Part shown: positions 8,050 through 15,934 of the stretch, piece by piece
How positions within the stretch are numbered: the stretch's first letter is position 1
How the letters are laid out: each line of letters opens with the position of its first letter
From: a bacterium
GTDB lineage: Bacteria > Sysuimicrobiota > Sysuimicrobiia > Sysuimicrobiales > Segetimicrobiaceae
Direction of reading: 5' to 3'
DNA length: 57,357 nt
NCBI GenBank assembly: GCA_035691305.1
Contig: DASSJF010000014.1
Span: 1 to 57,357, forward strand
Made by a program: the position numbers and the translations under genes
The notes under the pieces: generated by a model
What the model was told of the DNA's origin: nothing
The model's database searches: none
What the model saw: only the letters and a program-made list of their open reading frames with translations

Positions 8050-8922
8050 CTATTCCGTTTTCGCCGCGTGCAGGAACGGCCGAATGGTCGCCGGGTCGAG
8101 CCGCCGCAGTGTGAACCACGGCAGCGTCATCACGTCCGCGATCTTCGCGGCATCCCAAGTTTGCCATCCGTCGTACGGCGCCGCGATCAGCTTCCCCGTT
8201 AGTCCGTTCGACGCGGGTGACGCCAGAAACACCGCAAGGGACGCGGGCAGATCGCGCGGCACACCGCCCTCCTGACGCTCCCGCAGGCGGCGGATGCGTT
8301 CGAAGAGCGGGCCCGCGCGATCTCCGGCGGCGAGAACGGCGTCCTGCAGGCGGGTGTCGACGGCGCCGGGCGCGATGGCGTTGACCTGAATGTTGAACGA
8401 CCGCACTTCCTCGGCCAGCGTCTCGGTGAACCGGACCACGGCGGACTTGGACACCGCGTACGCCGAGAAATACGGCAGCGGGGCCGTGGCGCCGCCGCCC
8501 GAGAAATTGACGATCTTGCCCTCGCGCTGTCGAATCATGTGGGGCGCCGCGGCCCGGCTGAGGTACATCGTTCCGAATAGGTTCACTTCGATCGCCCGCA
8601 CCCACTCCCGGGGGTCCGCTTCCCAGACGGGACCGATTGGACCGTAGACGCCCGCCGCGTTGACGAGAATGTCCACACGGCCATAGGTCTCGATTGCGGC
8701 TTGGACGATTCGATCCGCGGCCGCGGGGTCCGAAACGTCGGCGGGGACGGCCGATGCGGCCGCGCCGCTCGCCCTGACGGCATCCGCCGCCGCCACAACC
8801 TCGGAAGCCGTACGGGCGACGAGAATCGAGCGGGCGCCCTCGCGGGCGAACGCACCGGCCACCGCCTCGCCGATGCCCCTGCCCGCTCCCGTTACAATCG
8901 CGACCTTACCTTTCAGTGTCAC
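8050..8922 (-). CDS. SDR family NAD(P)-dependent oxidoreductase
   Basis: Classical short-chain dehydrogenase: LKGKVAIVTGAGRGIGEAVA cofactor motif, NAAGVYGP, catalytic Ser in NFSGGGA, and YAVSK for the Tyr/Lys pair. The open frame extends to 9018, but the GTG at 8922 is clearly preferred: GGGGGAGG ends six bases upstream, and the start falls just before the conserved strand. This gives 290 residues and a 17-base overlap with the upstream dehydrogenase-like gene. The C-terminus (about residues 240-290) is longer than in simple SDRs and contains an aromatic WQTWDAAK segment. The substrate is probably a sugar or NDP-sugar by context. Confidence 0.85.
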   Translation of the reverse strand: MTLKGKVAIVTGAGRGIGEAVAGAFAREGARSILVARTASEVVAAADAVRASGAAASAVPADVSDPAAADRIVQAAIETYGRVDILVNAAGVYGPIGPVWEADPREWVRAIEVNLFGTMYLSRAAAPHMIRQREGKIVNFSGGGATAPLPYFSAYAVSKSAVVRFTETLAEEVRSFNIQVNAIAPGAVDTRLQDAVLAAGDRAGPLFERIRRLRERQEGGVPRDLPASLAVFLASPASNGLTGKLIAAPYDGWQTWDAAKIADVMTLPWFTLRRLDPATIRPFLHAAKTE

Positions 8923-10285
8923 GACCGGCCTCCCCCATCGCATCGATCTCGACATTCTCGTCTTGGTCGACACCGTCCCGCGCGAAGCGCGCGCCCCGGC
9001 CGACCCCGGCGTACGCAAATCCGAGGGCGCGCATGTCTTCCGGACTCAAGAGGTTGGGGACGTCGAGAATGAGCGGCCGGCGCATTCGCTGCTTGATGCG
9101 CGTGAAATCGAGACGGCGCCATCCGGTCCAGTCCGTCAGCAGGACGAGCGCATCGGCGGCTTCGGCCGCAGCGTACACATCCTCGGCAACGGAAAGGCCC
9201 GCGGGGATCCGGACCTCCGCCAGGTTCGCGTCAGGGTCGAAGACCCTGACGTCCGCCCCCTCCTCCACCAGACCCGCCGCGATTTCCAGTGCGACGGACC
9301 GGCGCAGCGTGCTGGTGCCCGACTTGTAGGTCAACCCGAGCAGCGCGACGCGCAGGCCCTCCAGCGAACCGTAGGCGCGGGTCAGCCGGTCGCGCACCAT
9401 CCGGGCCCGTCCTCGATTCACCGCCATGACCGCGTCCATCAGGAGCGTCCGGCGACCGCGACGCTCGGCCAGCTGCTGCAGCGCGCGAATCTCGCGGCCG
9501 AGCGTCCCGCCGGCAAAACCCAGCCCGGGGGTCAAGAACGCGTTGGGTCCGATCCGTCGGTCAAGCCTCATGCCCCGCACGACATCGCGAATGTCGGCGC
9601 CGACCTCGTCGCAGAGATCGGCGATCTCGTTGACGAAACTGATTGACGCGGCCAGGTACGCGTTGCTGGCATGCTTCGTCATCTCCGCCGACCGTACGCC
9701 CATCACGACGATCGGCCGTCGCAACGGCGCGAACAGCGCGGCGATTCGCTCCGCGGTCGCGGAGTTGCGGGCCCCGATCACAAACCGGTCGGCCCGCCGG
9801 AAGGTGTCCACCGCGGTGCCCAGCCGCAGGAACTCCGGAACGTACGCCACCTCGCAAACACCGCCCGGCCGCTGCGATTCGACAAGGCCCTGAATCACGG
9901 CGCACGTGCCTACGGCGACTTGAGCCGTCACACAGAGAATCAGGTCGCCGGACATCGAGCGGGCCGCGCGGCGCGCCTCCTCAAACACCGAGCTCAGGTC
10001 AGGACGATCGTCCGCATCGACGGGAGTATCGACGGCGAGAAATGCAAATTCCGCGCCGGCCAGCGCGTCCGCGTAATTCGTCGTGTAGATCAGGCGGCCC
10101 GCGCGCAGGTTTCGCCGCATCATCGCGGGGAGCCTCGGTTCCCGAACCGGGGGCCGGCCCGCGTTTAGCTCGTCAACCGAACGGGCGTCGCCGCCGGCCC
10201 CGCGGACGTGGTGCCCCATGTCGGCGAAGCACGCAGAGAGCACCGAGGCCTGATGCCACAGCCCGAGTACGGCGATGTTAGCCAT
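8906..10285 (-). CDS. Degenerate UDP-glucose/GDP-mannose dehydrogenase-family protein lacking the catalytic Cys
   Basis: Full length (459 residues) and colinear with Ugd along its length: PEFLRLGTAVDTF, KHASNAYLA, RIGPNAFLTPGLGF, GLTYKSGTSTLRRS. The catalytic loop reads GFAGGTLGREI, so Thr261 stands where Cys260 is in the intact paralogue, and the following Lys and Asp are Arg and Glu. The N-terminal GxGxxG is eroded to GLWHQA, and the TDD of the C-terminal motif is TST. It therefore probably cannot perform the two-step oxidation. It is intact as an ORF and coupled by overlap to the SDR, so it is more likely repurposed (regulatory, scaffolding or different chemistry) than decaying. Confidence 0.8.
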   Translation of the reverse strand: MANIAVLGLWHQASVLSACFADMGHHVRGAGGDARSVDELNAGRPPVREPRLPAMMRRNLRAGRLIYTTNYADALAGAEFAFLAVDTPVDADDRPDLSSVFEEARRAARSMSGDLILCVTAQVAVGTCAVIQGLVESQRPGGVCEVAYVPEFLRLGTAVDTFRRADRFVIGARNSATAERIAALFAPLRRPIVVMGVRSAEMTKHASNAYLAASISFVNEIADLCDEVGADIRDVVRGMRLDRRIGPNAFLTPGLGFAGGTLGREIRALQQLAERRGRRTLLMDAVMAVNRGRARMVRDRLTRAYGSLEGLRVALLGLTYKSGTSTLRRSVALEIAAGLVEEGADVRVFDPDANLAEVRIPAGLSVAEDVYAAAEAADALVLLTDWTGWRRLDFTRIKQRMRRPLILDVPNLLSPEDMRALGFAYAGVGRGARFARDGVDQDENVEIDAMGEAGRDTER

Positions 10286-10310
10286 GCGGCGTCAGCGGCG
10301 CCCGCCCCGT

Positions 10311-11510
10311 TCAATCCCGGATCCGTTGCACCACGCCGCGCTCCCGCATGACACGCTCGGCCTCAATCAGCTGCTCCCCTCCCACCGCTTCATCACGCAA
10401 CCACGCCACGTATTCGGCGACGTTCTGTTCGACCGGAATCTCGGGCTCCCATCCAAGGGCGCGCAGCTTGGAAATGTCCGACACGGTGTGACGTGTGTCG
10501 CCGAGGCGAAACTCCCCGGGAACGACGGGCTCGAGATCACTCCCGAACGCTTTCAGCATCATCCGCGCGAACTGGAGCACGGTGACCGGCCGGCCGCCGC
10601 CGACATTGAAGACCTCGAAATCTGCCTCGTCGCGCTCCAAGGCGATCACGTTGGCGCGGGCCACATCCCTGACGTTCACGTAATCCCGCAACTGCCGGCC
10701 GTCCTCGTACACCGTGGGCGGCATGCCGTGCAGGATCCGCAGCGCGAAACGCCGGGCGATGCCCGAATACGCGTTGTGAAGCGAATTGCGCGGCCCCTGA
10801 ACGTAGGTATAGCGCATACACGCCGTGGGTATGCCGTAGCGGCGCCCCAGGCGGTCCGCCAAGAGCTCGATCGTGTACTTCGAAATACCGTACGCCGTAT
10901 GCGGAGCCACGGTCGCCTCGTCGATGAGCACCGGCCGCATCTCGCGTCCGCAGACAGGACACTTGATTTCCCAGTCCCCGCGCCGCAGCTGTTCCACCGC
11001 GCGGGGAGCCGGACTCTCCACGCTATGATGGTCCGCGCTTGCCCCACCGTCCTGGGGGACGCCGGGCACGGCGAGCGGCGGGTCGCCCGTGCGCCACCCG
11101 CCGCAGAGGTAGCGTCCCTCCCCGCACACGGCCTGAGAAGACGCCAGCACCATTTTCCGGACCGGAAACCGGCGCGGTTCGGAGACAATCAGCTCGAAGA
11201 GCAGCGCCGTGCTCTCCGCGTTCACGTGTAGGAAGGTGCTGAAGTCGGTCATGTAGTCCTGATAGGCCGCGAGGTGGAAGACGCTGTCCACACCTTCCAA
11301 CGACCGCGCCATGTCGGCCGGGTTGCTAACGTCGCCTTGAATGAACTCTGCTCCGGCAGGCACCCAACGCGGTTTGCCGGACGGGTGGACGCGTGGCTGA
11401 AGGCTGTCCAGTATGCGCACCCGGTATCCACGCCGCAACAGCAGATCCACGGTATGCGAGCCGATGAACCCGGCCCCGCCGGTGACGAGGACCAACCGCG
11501 GGTCAGCCAT
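10311..11510 (-). CDS. NAD-dependent epimerase/dehydratase with zinc-ribbon-like insert (dTDP-L-rhamnose 4-epimerase-like)
   Basis: Extended SDR: LVLVTGGAGFIGSHTVDLLL at the N-terminus and YGISKYTIELLADRLG for the catalytic Tyr/Lys. Between strands it carries an insertion of about 60 residues ending GDWEIKCPVCGREMRP. A WE..CP.CG..L.P insert before the YxxxK motif is, from memory, characteristic of dTDP-L-rhamnose 4-epimerase-type proteins. Here only one CxxC pair is clear; the other half of the expected ribbon is replaced by CGGWRTGD and an HH pair. It likely inverts or modifies an NDP-sugar for the polysaccharide. Confidence 0.78.
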   Translation of the reverse strand: MADPRLVLVTGGAGFIGSHTVDLLLRRGYRVRILDSLQPRVHPSGKPRWVPAGAEFIQGDVSNPADMARSLEGVDSVFHLAAYQDYMTDFSTFLHVNAESTALLFELIVSEPRRFPVRKMVLASSQAVCGEGRYLCGGWRTGDPPLAVPGVPQDGGASADHHSVESPAPRAVEQLRRGDWEIKCPVCGREMRPVLIDEATVAPHTAYGISKYTIELLADRLGRRYGIPTACMRYTYVQGPRNSLHNAYSGIARRFALRILHGMPPTVYEDGRQLRDYVNVRDVARANVIALERDEADFEVFNVGGGRPVTVLQFARMMLKAFGSDLEPVVPGEFRLGDTRHTVSDISKLRALGWEPEIPVEQNVAEYVAWLRDEAVGGEQLIEAERVMRERGVVQRIRD

Positions 11511-11575
11511 GGATTACCGGCCGACCCCGCATCCAATGTCCGTGTACGGGAACCTCCCGCATCGTCGCGCCCCGA

Positions 11576-12862
11576 TCACGAGACGGTTTCAGGACCGCGC
11601 ACATCGGTCCTGCCCGTGCCTGAGCCGGCGGCCGCAGGCGGCCGTCCCGGCACGGCGACGAGCGCGAGCAGGAGCCACAGCGCCGCGCTCGTGCTTATCG
11701 AAAACAGCGTGTTGTCGGCGAACTGATCGACGAGCAAACCCAGCCACAACGCGGCGAGGACCGACCGGCCAAAATCCGTCGCGTCATCCGCCGGTCGGCG
11801 CCGCCGCCACGTCAAGACGGCGGCAACCGCCACCCAGAGGGTGCCGGCGAGTCCGAGGATGCCCGTCTCAACCGCCAGGTTGAGCCATAAGTTGAAGGCG
11901 AAGGGCTCCGGACTCATCGCGACGCTCCGGTACCGGTCGTACGCCGTCTGAAATGTCCCGAATCCCGTGCCGAGCAGCGGACGTTCTTCGATCATCCTTA
12001 CCGATGTACGCCAGATCTGCACGCGGTTGCCGTTCACGTCGGTCACGGTGGTTTGCAGCCGGTTGGCCAGCTGCGGCGTCGCGGCCACGACCACCGCCAC
12101 CAGCAGCACACCCAGCACTGCTATGGCGGCCAGCGCTCGCGGACGTGTGCGCAACTCGCGGTAGAGCAAGTATCCGATGCCGATGATCCATCCGCCCAGT
12201 GACGCGCGCGAGCCGGTGGCGACGAGGCCCACGAGGACGAGCAGACCCCCGGCCGTCCATCCGCCGCGCTCCCAGCCGCGGGTACGAAGCGCGACGCCGA
12301 GCGCCAGGATACTGCCGAGGAGCAGCGTCGTCCCCAGCCCGTTCGGTCCCACGCCACGCGGAATCGCTGCTCGGGCATGCGCCAACTGGTCAGAAGAGGC
12401 AACGTGTACGTAGTTCGCGGCACTGTACGCGAGCCCGACGGCCGCGGCCACCACCGCCCCAGCAGCCCAGCTCCGCAGAAGGATCCGCCTGGATGCGGGG
12501 TCAGCTTGGAGAAGCCAAGCAAACATCCCATAGTAGACTGCGCCCGAAATGATCAACATCAGCGTCACTCCGAGCGCCAGCCGGTGATACGGTGACGCCG
12601 CGGCGGAGGCGAGGAGCACGGCGCCGAACACCGCCAGCGGGAGATCGAGGGACGTCCGGGCCCACGGGAACCCGCGCCGCATCGCCATGCGCCACAGGGC
12701 GCCCACGAACAGCAACCCAAAGCCGACGGTCGAATATCCGAGCGAATAGCCGAAAAGGGTGACGACGGCGGCGAAGCGCGTGTACCGAACCCATCCTCGA
12801 CGCGCCTCCGATGACCGTCCCTCCGTGGTGACCACCCTGAGGGAGGCGGACGTCTCCATCAT
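11576..12862 (-). CDS. O-antigen ligase family protein (Wzy_C domain)
   Basis: The 428-residue polytopic protein has about ten hydrophobic segments. The diagnostic region is NGNRVQIWRTSVRMIEERP followed by LLGTGFGTF near residues 285-315, the periplasmic loop of WaaL/Wzy proteins with the conserved Arg and P..G.G.G.F. These enzymes join undecaprenyl-linked glycans into polymers or onto an acceptor. It lies between the LptD-like gene (15 bp upstream) and the epimerase (65 bp downstream). The match to the O-antigen ligase profile is stronger here than at 3409-4746. Confidence 0.85.
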   Translation of the reverse strand: MMETSASLRVVTTEGRSSEARRGWVRYTRFAAVVTLFGYSLGYSTVGFGLLFVGALWRMAMRRGFPWARTSLDLPLAVFGAVLLASAAASPYHRLALGVTLMLIISGAVYYGMFAWLLQADPASRRILLRSWAAGAVVAAAVGLAYSAANYVHVASSDQLAHARAAIPRGVGPNGLGTTLLLGSILALGVALRTRGWERGGWTAGGLLVLVGLVATGSRASLGGWIIGIGYLLYRELRTRPRALAAIAVLGVLLVAVVVAATPQLANRLQTTVTDVNGNRVQIWRTSVRMIEERPLLGTGFGTFQTAYDRYRSVAMSPEPFAFNLWLNLAVETGILGLAGTLWVAVAAVLTWRRRRPADDATDFGRSVLAALWLGLLVDQFADNTLFSISTSAALWLLLALVAVPGRPPAAAGSGTGRTDVRGPETVS

Positions 12863-12877
12863 CCGGGCCTCATCGGA

Positions 12878-14413
12878 CTACTGCGGTCCGCCGAACCGGA
12901 AGGTGGTCGCGATACCCGGCAACGAGTTGAGGCCCAACGTGACCAGCCAGCGGTTCGACGACGGGGAGTTGGGGAACGTCTGGTAGACGACGCCGAGCGC
13001 CACGCAGTCGCACGTCGCGTTCACGACATAATCGATTTCACTGAATTGCTGCATCGTGACGTTGTACGATACGTTCGAACCGAACAGGAGCGTCGGGCTG
13101 ACCGCGAACACGACGCTTAGGCCCATCGTCGTCTGCTGGCCGAGAAAATCGTAGCTCGCGCTGATCGTGCCGCTTTGCAGAAAGTTCGCCGGATAGTAGC
13201 TGTAGCTCAACGAGATGACGCTGTCGGAACCGACGGCGTCGAACGCGAACGGCGTCGTGCCGGTGACCGTGGCATAGTTATACGACAGCGACGTCGAACT
13301 CGTCGAGTTGATGATCTGCGTCAGGGCCGCGGACGCCGCGGTGATGTTGCGGACGTTGCCGGTACTGTAGGAGTCGTACCGGTAGTAGCCGCCGGCCGAC
13401 ACGGTGAGCGACTTGTTGAGGGAGATGGAATCGGTCGTCAGCGTGAGGAGGCCGTCGGTCCGAAAAGCGCTCACCGACGTCTGACTCTCGCCGAAGTTCC
13501 CGGCCTGCACACCGAAGCTATACGCGAGCGGGAACCCGGTCAAATGGTGCGTCCAGATGTCGGCCTCGACGGTGTCCTGATCGATATTGAACTCGCTGCC
13601 GCTTTGATCGAACGTGATGGTACGCCCGAAGTGAAAGAGGAGCAGGTAGTCGGAAAACCGGCGGTCGAAGATCGCCTCCCCGGAAATCCCCGAGCGCGTT
13701 CCGTACAGGACCCGAATCTGGCTCTCCCAGCTTCCGAGCGGGATGTACTGACTGTACTCCGCCCACAGCCCGTTGAAGTTGTCGTACCCGAGGGTCGGGC
13801 CGCTCGAGACGTTTCGACCTTTCTTGAGCGACGCGGTGTAGGACGGCACGTAGAACACGGGGACGCCGTACACGTACAGCACCGCGTCGTACGCCGTGAG
13901 GTAGTCGTCGGGCACGATGACCACCCGCTTGGCCCTCACCTGAAACGCCGGGTGCGCGGGGTCGCAGGGGGTCGCGGACGCGGCGAGGGCCGCGGCCCGG
14001 CCGCTCGCCGTCGTGATCGTCTGGCCCGTCACGGTCCACGGCGCGTACTTCGCGACCGCTTTGCTCATCTCGCCCGCGCGGGTCCGGTAGTTGTACTTGA
14101 GATATTCTCCCGACGCCGTGCGGTTGGGCTGTGTCAGCACGACGTGCCCCGTCGCCTGGACGTCGCCCGACTTCAAGTTCCCGGTGAGGTGGTCGGCGGT
14201 AATCCTGGTGTCGCCCCGGGTGGCCACAACGTGGCCGTCCGCGACGACGTTGCCGGTCTGCGTATCGTACTCGATGTGGTCCGCCGTGAGCGCGACGGGG
14301 CCCTTGTCCGGCGTCGTCACGGTTTGCGCCGACGCGGGCCACGCGAGAGACATGATGACCACGATCGCCGCCGCGATGGCCGCGACCGCGCGCGTCCCCC
14401 GAGACCTCACCAC
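12878..14413 (-). CDS. LptD/OstA-like outer membrane protein (N-terminal OstA domain plus beta-barrel)
   Basis: The N-terminus has a basic stretch and hydrophobic core ending PASAQ, a good Sec signal peptide. Residues about 40-130 are an OstA/LptA-type repeat (LTADHIEYDTQTGNVVADGHV, RITADHLTGNL, GDVQATGHVVL), followed by a region matching LptD (VYGVPVFYVPSYTASLKKGRN). From about residue 210 the sequence alternates polar and aromatic residues as in a beta-barrel. Cysteines occur at TPCDP and NATCDC. LptD inserts lipopolysaccharide into the outer membrane. At 511 residues it is shorter than proteobacterial LptD. It overlaps the phosphomannomutase stop by 7 bp, tying it to glycan supply. Confidence 0.82.
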   Translation of the reverse strand: MVRSRGTRAVAAIAAAIVVIMSLAWPASAQTVTTPDKGPVALTADHIEYDTQTGNVVADGHVVATRGDTRITADHLTGNLKSGDVQATGHVVLTQPNRTASGEYLKYNYRTRAGEMSKAVAKYAPWTVTGQTITTASGRAAALAASATPCDPAHPAFQVRAKRVVIVPDDYLTAYDAVLYVYGVPVFYVPSYTASLKKGRNVSSGPTLGYDNFNGLWAEYSQYIPLGSWESQIRVLYGTRSGISGEAIFDRRFSDYLLLFHFGRTITFDQSGSEFNIDQDTVEADIWTHHLTGFPLAYSFGVQAGNFGESQTSVSAFRTDGLLTLTTDSISLNKSLTVSAGGYYRYDSYSTGNVRNITAASAALTQIINSTSSTSLSYNYATVTGTTPFAFDAVGSDSVISLSYSYYPANFLQSGTISASYDFLGQQTTMGLSVVFAVSPTLLFGSNVSYNVTMQQFSEIDYVVNATCDCVALGVVYQTFPNSPSSNRWLVTLGLNSLPGIATTFRFGGPQ

Positions 14414-15807
14414 GAGACGGGCGCCGCCTCGGGATACCTGCGAAGGGCTTCGGTGATCACGCCCTTCGCGCGGTCGAGCGCCGCGGGCGTCGTCCCCTCG
14501 GCGCGGACGACCAGGACCGGCTGTGTGTTGCTCGCACGGACGAGCGCCCAGCCGTCCGGAAATACGATGCGCGCGCCATCGACATCGACGACCTGGTACC
14601 TCGACCGGAATTCCGCGGTGAGCGATGCGACCACGTCGAACTTGCGCTCATCCGGGCACGCCACGCGGATCTCCGGCGTCGCGTAATAGTGCGGGATCTC
14701 GGCCGCGAGCGCCGACAGCGGCCGGTCCGTGCGCGAGAGGATCCGCAGGAGGCGCCCGGCCGCGTACACCGCGTCGTCGAACCCAAAGTACTCGTCCGCG
14801 AAGAACATATGTCCGGACAGCTCCCCCGCGAAAACGGCCCCGGCCTCCCGCATGCGGGCCTTGATCAGCGAGTGGCCGGTCCGCGTAAACTCGGGCCGGC
14901 CGCCGAGACGGCGGACCTCGTCGATCAGCGCCTGGGAGCATTTCACCTCGACCAGGGCGAGGGCGCCGGGATGGGCGGCCAGCACCTCGCGCCAGTAGAG
15001 GGCCATCAAGAGATCGCCCCACAGAATCGATCCGCGATCGTCGACGACGCCGATCCGGTCGCCGTCGCCGTCCAGACCGATCCCCACGTCGGCGCGCTGT
15101 TCCCGGACGACGCGGATGAGATCGGTGAGATTCTCGGGCGCGACGGGATCGGGGTGGTGGTGCGGAAACGTCGGGTCGGGGTCGCAGTACAGCGGGATCA
15201 GGTCGCAGCCCCACGCCCGCAAGACGTCCGGCGCGAAGGCCCCCGCGGTGCCGTTCCCGCAGTCGAGGACAACCCGCAGGCGCCGGTCGAGCCGGATCCG
15301 CTCCATCAACGTGTGCCGGTACGCGGGATAGACGTCCCGCATCTCCACCGCGCCGACGCGGCCGGCCGCCCCACCCGCCGACTCGGCCAGCCCCCGCACT
15401 TCCTGGATCTGGTCGCCGTACAGCGTACCGGGCCCGAGGCCGAGCTTGAACCCGTTGAACTCCGGCGGGTTGTGGCTGGCCGTGACCATCATCCCGCCCC
15501 GCAACTCGAAGTGGTGGATCGCAAAGTACAGCATCGGCGTCAACGCCAGCCCGACGCCCACCACGTCGCATCCGGACGCGGCGAGGCCGCGGATCGCGGC
15601 CGCGTATAGCTCCGGGGAACTCGCGCGGTTGTCGTGGCCGGCCGCGGCCTGCCGGACGCCCTCTCGCTCGAGAAACACGCCGAACGCGCGCGCGACTCTC
15701 TCCGCCACCTCCGCGTCGAGGTCGCGGCCGACCACGCCGCGGATGTCGTACTCGCGAAAGATCTGCGCGGGTAGGCTCATAGGGAGAAGGTTTGTCCTCG
15801 CCTGCAT
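14407..15807 (-). CDS. Phosphomannomutase/phosphoglucomutase
   Basis: Interconverts hexose-6-phosphate and hexose-1-phosphate, feeding GDP-mannose or UDP-glucose synthesis. All alpha-D-phosphohexomutase motifs are visible: the phosphoserine loop in TASHNPPEFNGFKLG, the metal-binding GLDGDGDRIGVVDD, the sugar-specificity loop (GELSGHMFF) and the C-terminal phosphate site (RASNTQPVLVVRAEGTT). I keep the start at 15807 because GGAGG and AGGGG sequences lie just upstream. The alternative ATG at 15780 (SLPAQIFREYDIRG) is closer to the conserved start. It is the first gene of the minus-strand polysaccharide block and diverges from the plus-strand unit at 15893. Confidence 0.92.
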   Translation of the reverse strand: MQARTNLLPMSLPAQIFREYDIRGVVGRDLDAEVAERVARAFGVFLEREGVRQAAAGHDNRASSPELYAAAIRGLAASGCDVVGVGLALTPMLYFAIHHFELRGGMMVTASHNPPEFNGFKLGLGPGTLYGDQIQEVRGLAESAGGAAGRVGAVEMRDVYPAYRHTLMERIRLDRRLRVVLDCGNGTAGAFAPDVLRAWGCDLIPLYCDPDPTFPHHHPDPVAPENLTDLIRVVREQRADVGIGLDGDGDRIGVVDDRGSILWGDLLMALYWREVLAAHPGALALVEVKCSQALIDEVRRLGGRPEFTRTGHSLIKARMREAGAVFAGELSGHMFFADEYFGFDDAVYAAGRLLRILSRTDRPLSALAAEIPHYYATPEIRVACPDERKFDVVASLTAEFRSRYQVVDVDGARIVFPDGWALVRASNTQPVLVVRAEGTTPAALDRAKGVITEALRRYPEAAPVSW

Positions 15808-15842
15808 CCGCCCCTACCGCCTCCGCGCGAAAAATCGGGCCG

Positions 15843-15875
15843 CGCCCGCCGGTCGAGAGGCGGGCCCGGCGGGCG
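15843..15875. promoter_or_regulatory. Perfect 10-bp inverted repeat in the divergent spacer
   Basis: CGCCCGCCGG at 15843-15852 is repeated inverted as CCGGCGGGCG at 15866-15875 with a 13-base loop. It lies between the divergent phosphomannomutase and leaderless unit, and covers the place where a -35 box for the TATAAT at 15881 would be. It could be an operator or a transcript hairpin of the minus-strand mRNA. A GC-rich spacer raises the chance of coincidence. Confidence 0.4.
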
Positions 15876-15880
15876 CATCG

Positions 15881-15886
15881 TATAAT
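15881..15886 (+). promoter_or_regulatory. TATAAT -10 element six bases before an ATG (leaderless start)
   Basis: Perfect TATAAT followed by GCCGCC and then ATG at 15893. With the usual distance from a -10 box to the transcript start, the mRNA would begin at or within a base of the ATG. No TTGACA-like -35 is present; an inverted repeat fills that region. Confidence 0.65.
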
Positions 15887-15892
15887 GCCGCC

Positions 15893-15934
15893 ATGCGTGA
15901 CCGCGGCGCCTCGAGGGCGACCGTCTCCGGATGA
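15893..15934 (+). CDS. Leaderless 13-codon upstream ORF coupled to the GT39 gene
   Basis: Reads MRDRGASRATVSG and stops with the TGA at 15932-15934, which overlaps the ATG at 15931 of the downstream membrane glycosyltransferase (ATGA). The start lies six bases after a perfect TATAAT, so the first codon of the mRNA would be this ATG. The likely role is to load ribosomes and pass them to the overlapping gene, perhaps with sensing through its codons (three Arg, two Ala, two Ser). A very similar arrangement is at 54573. Confidence 0.5.
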   Translation: MRDRGASRATVSG

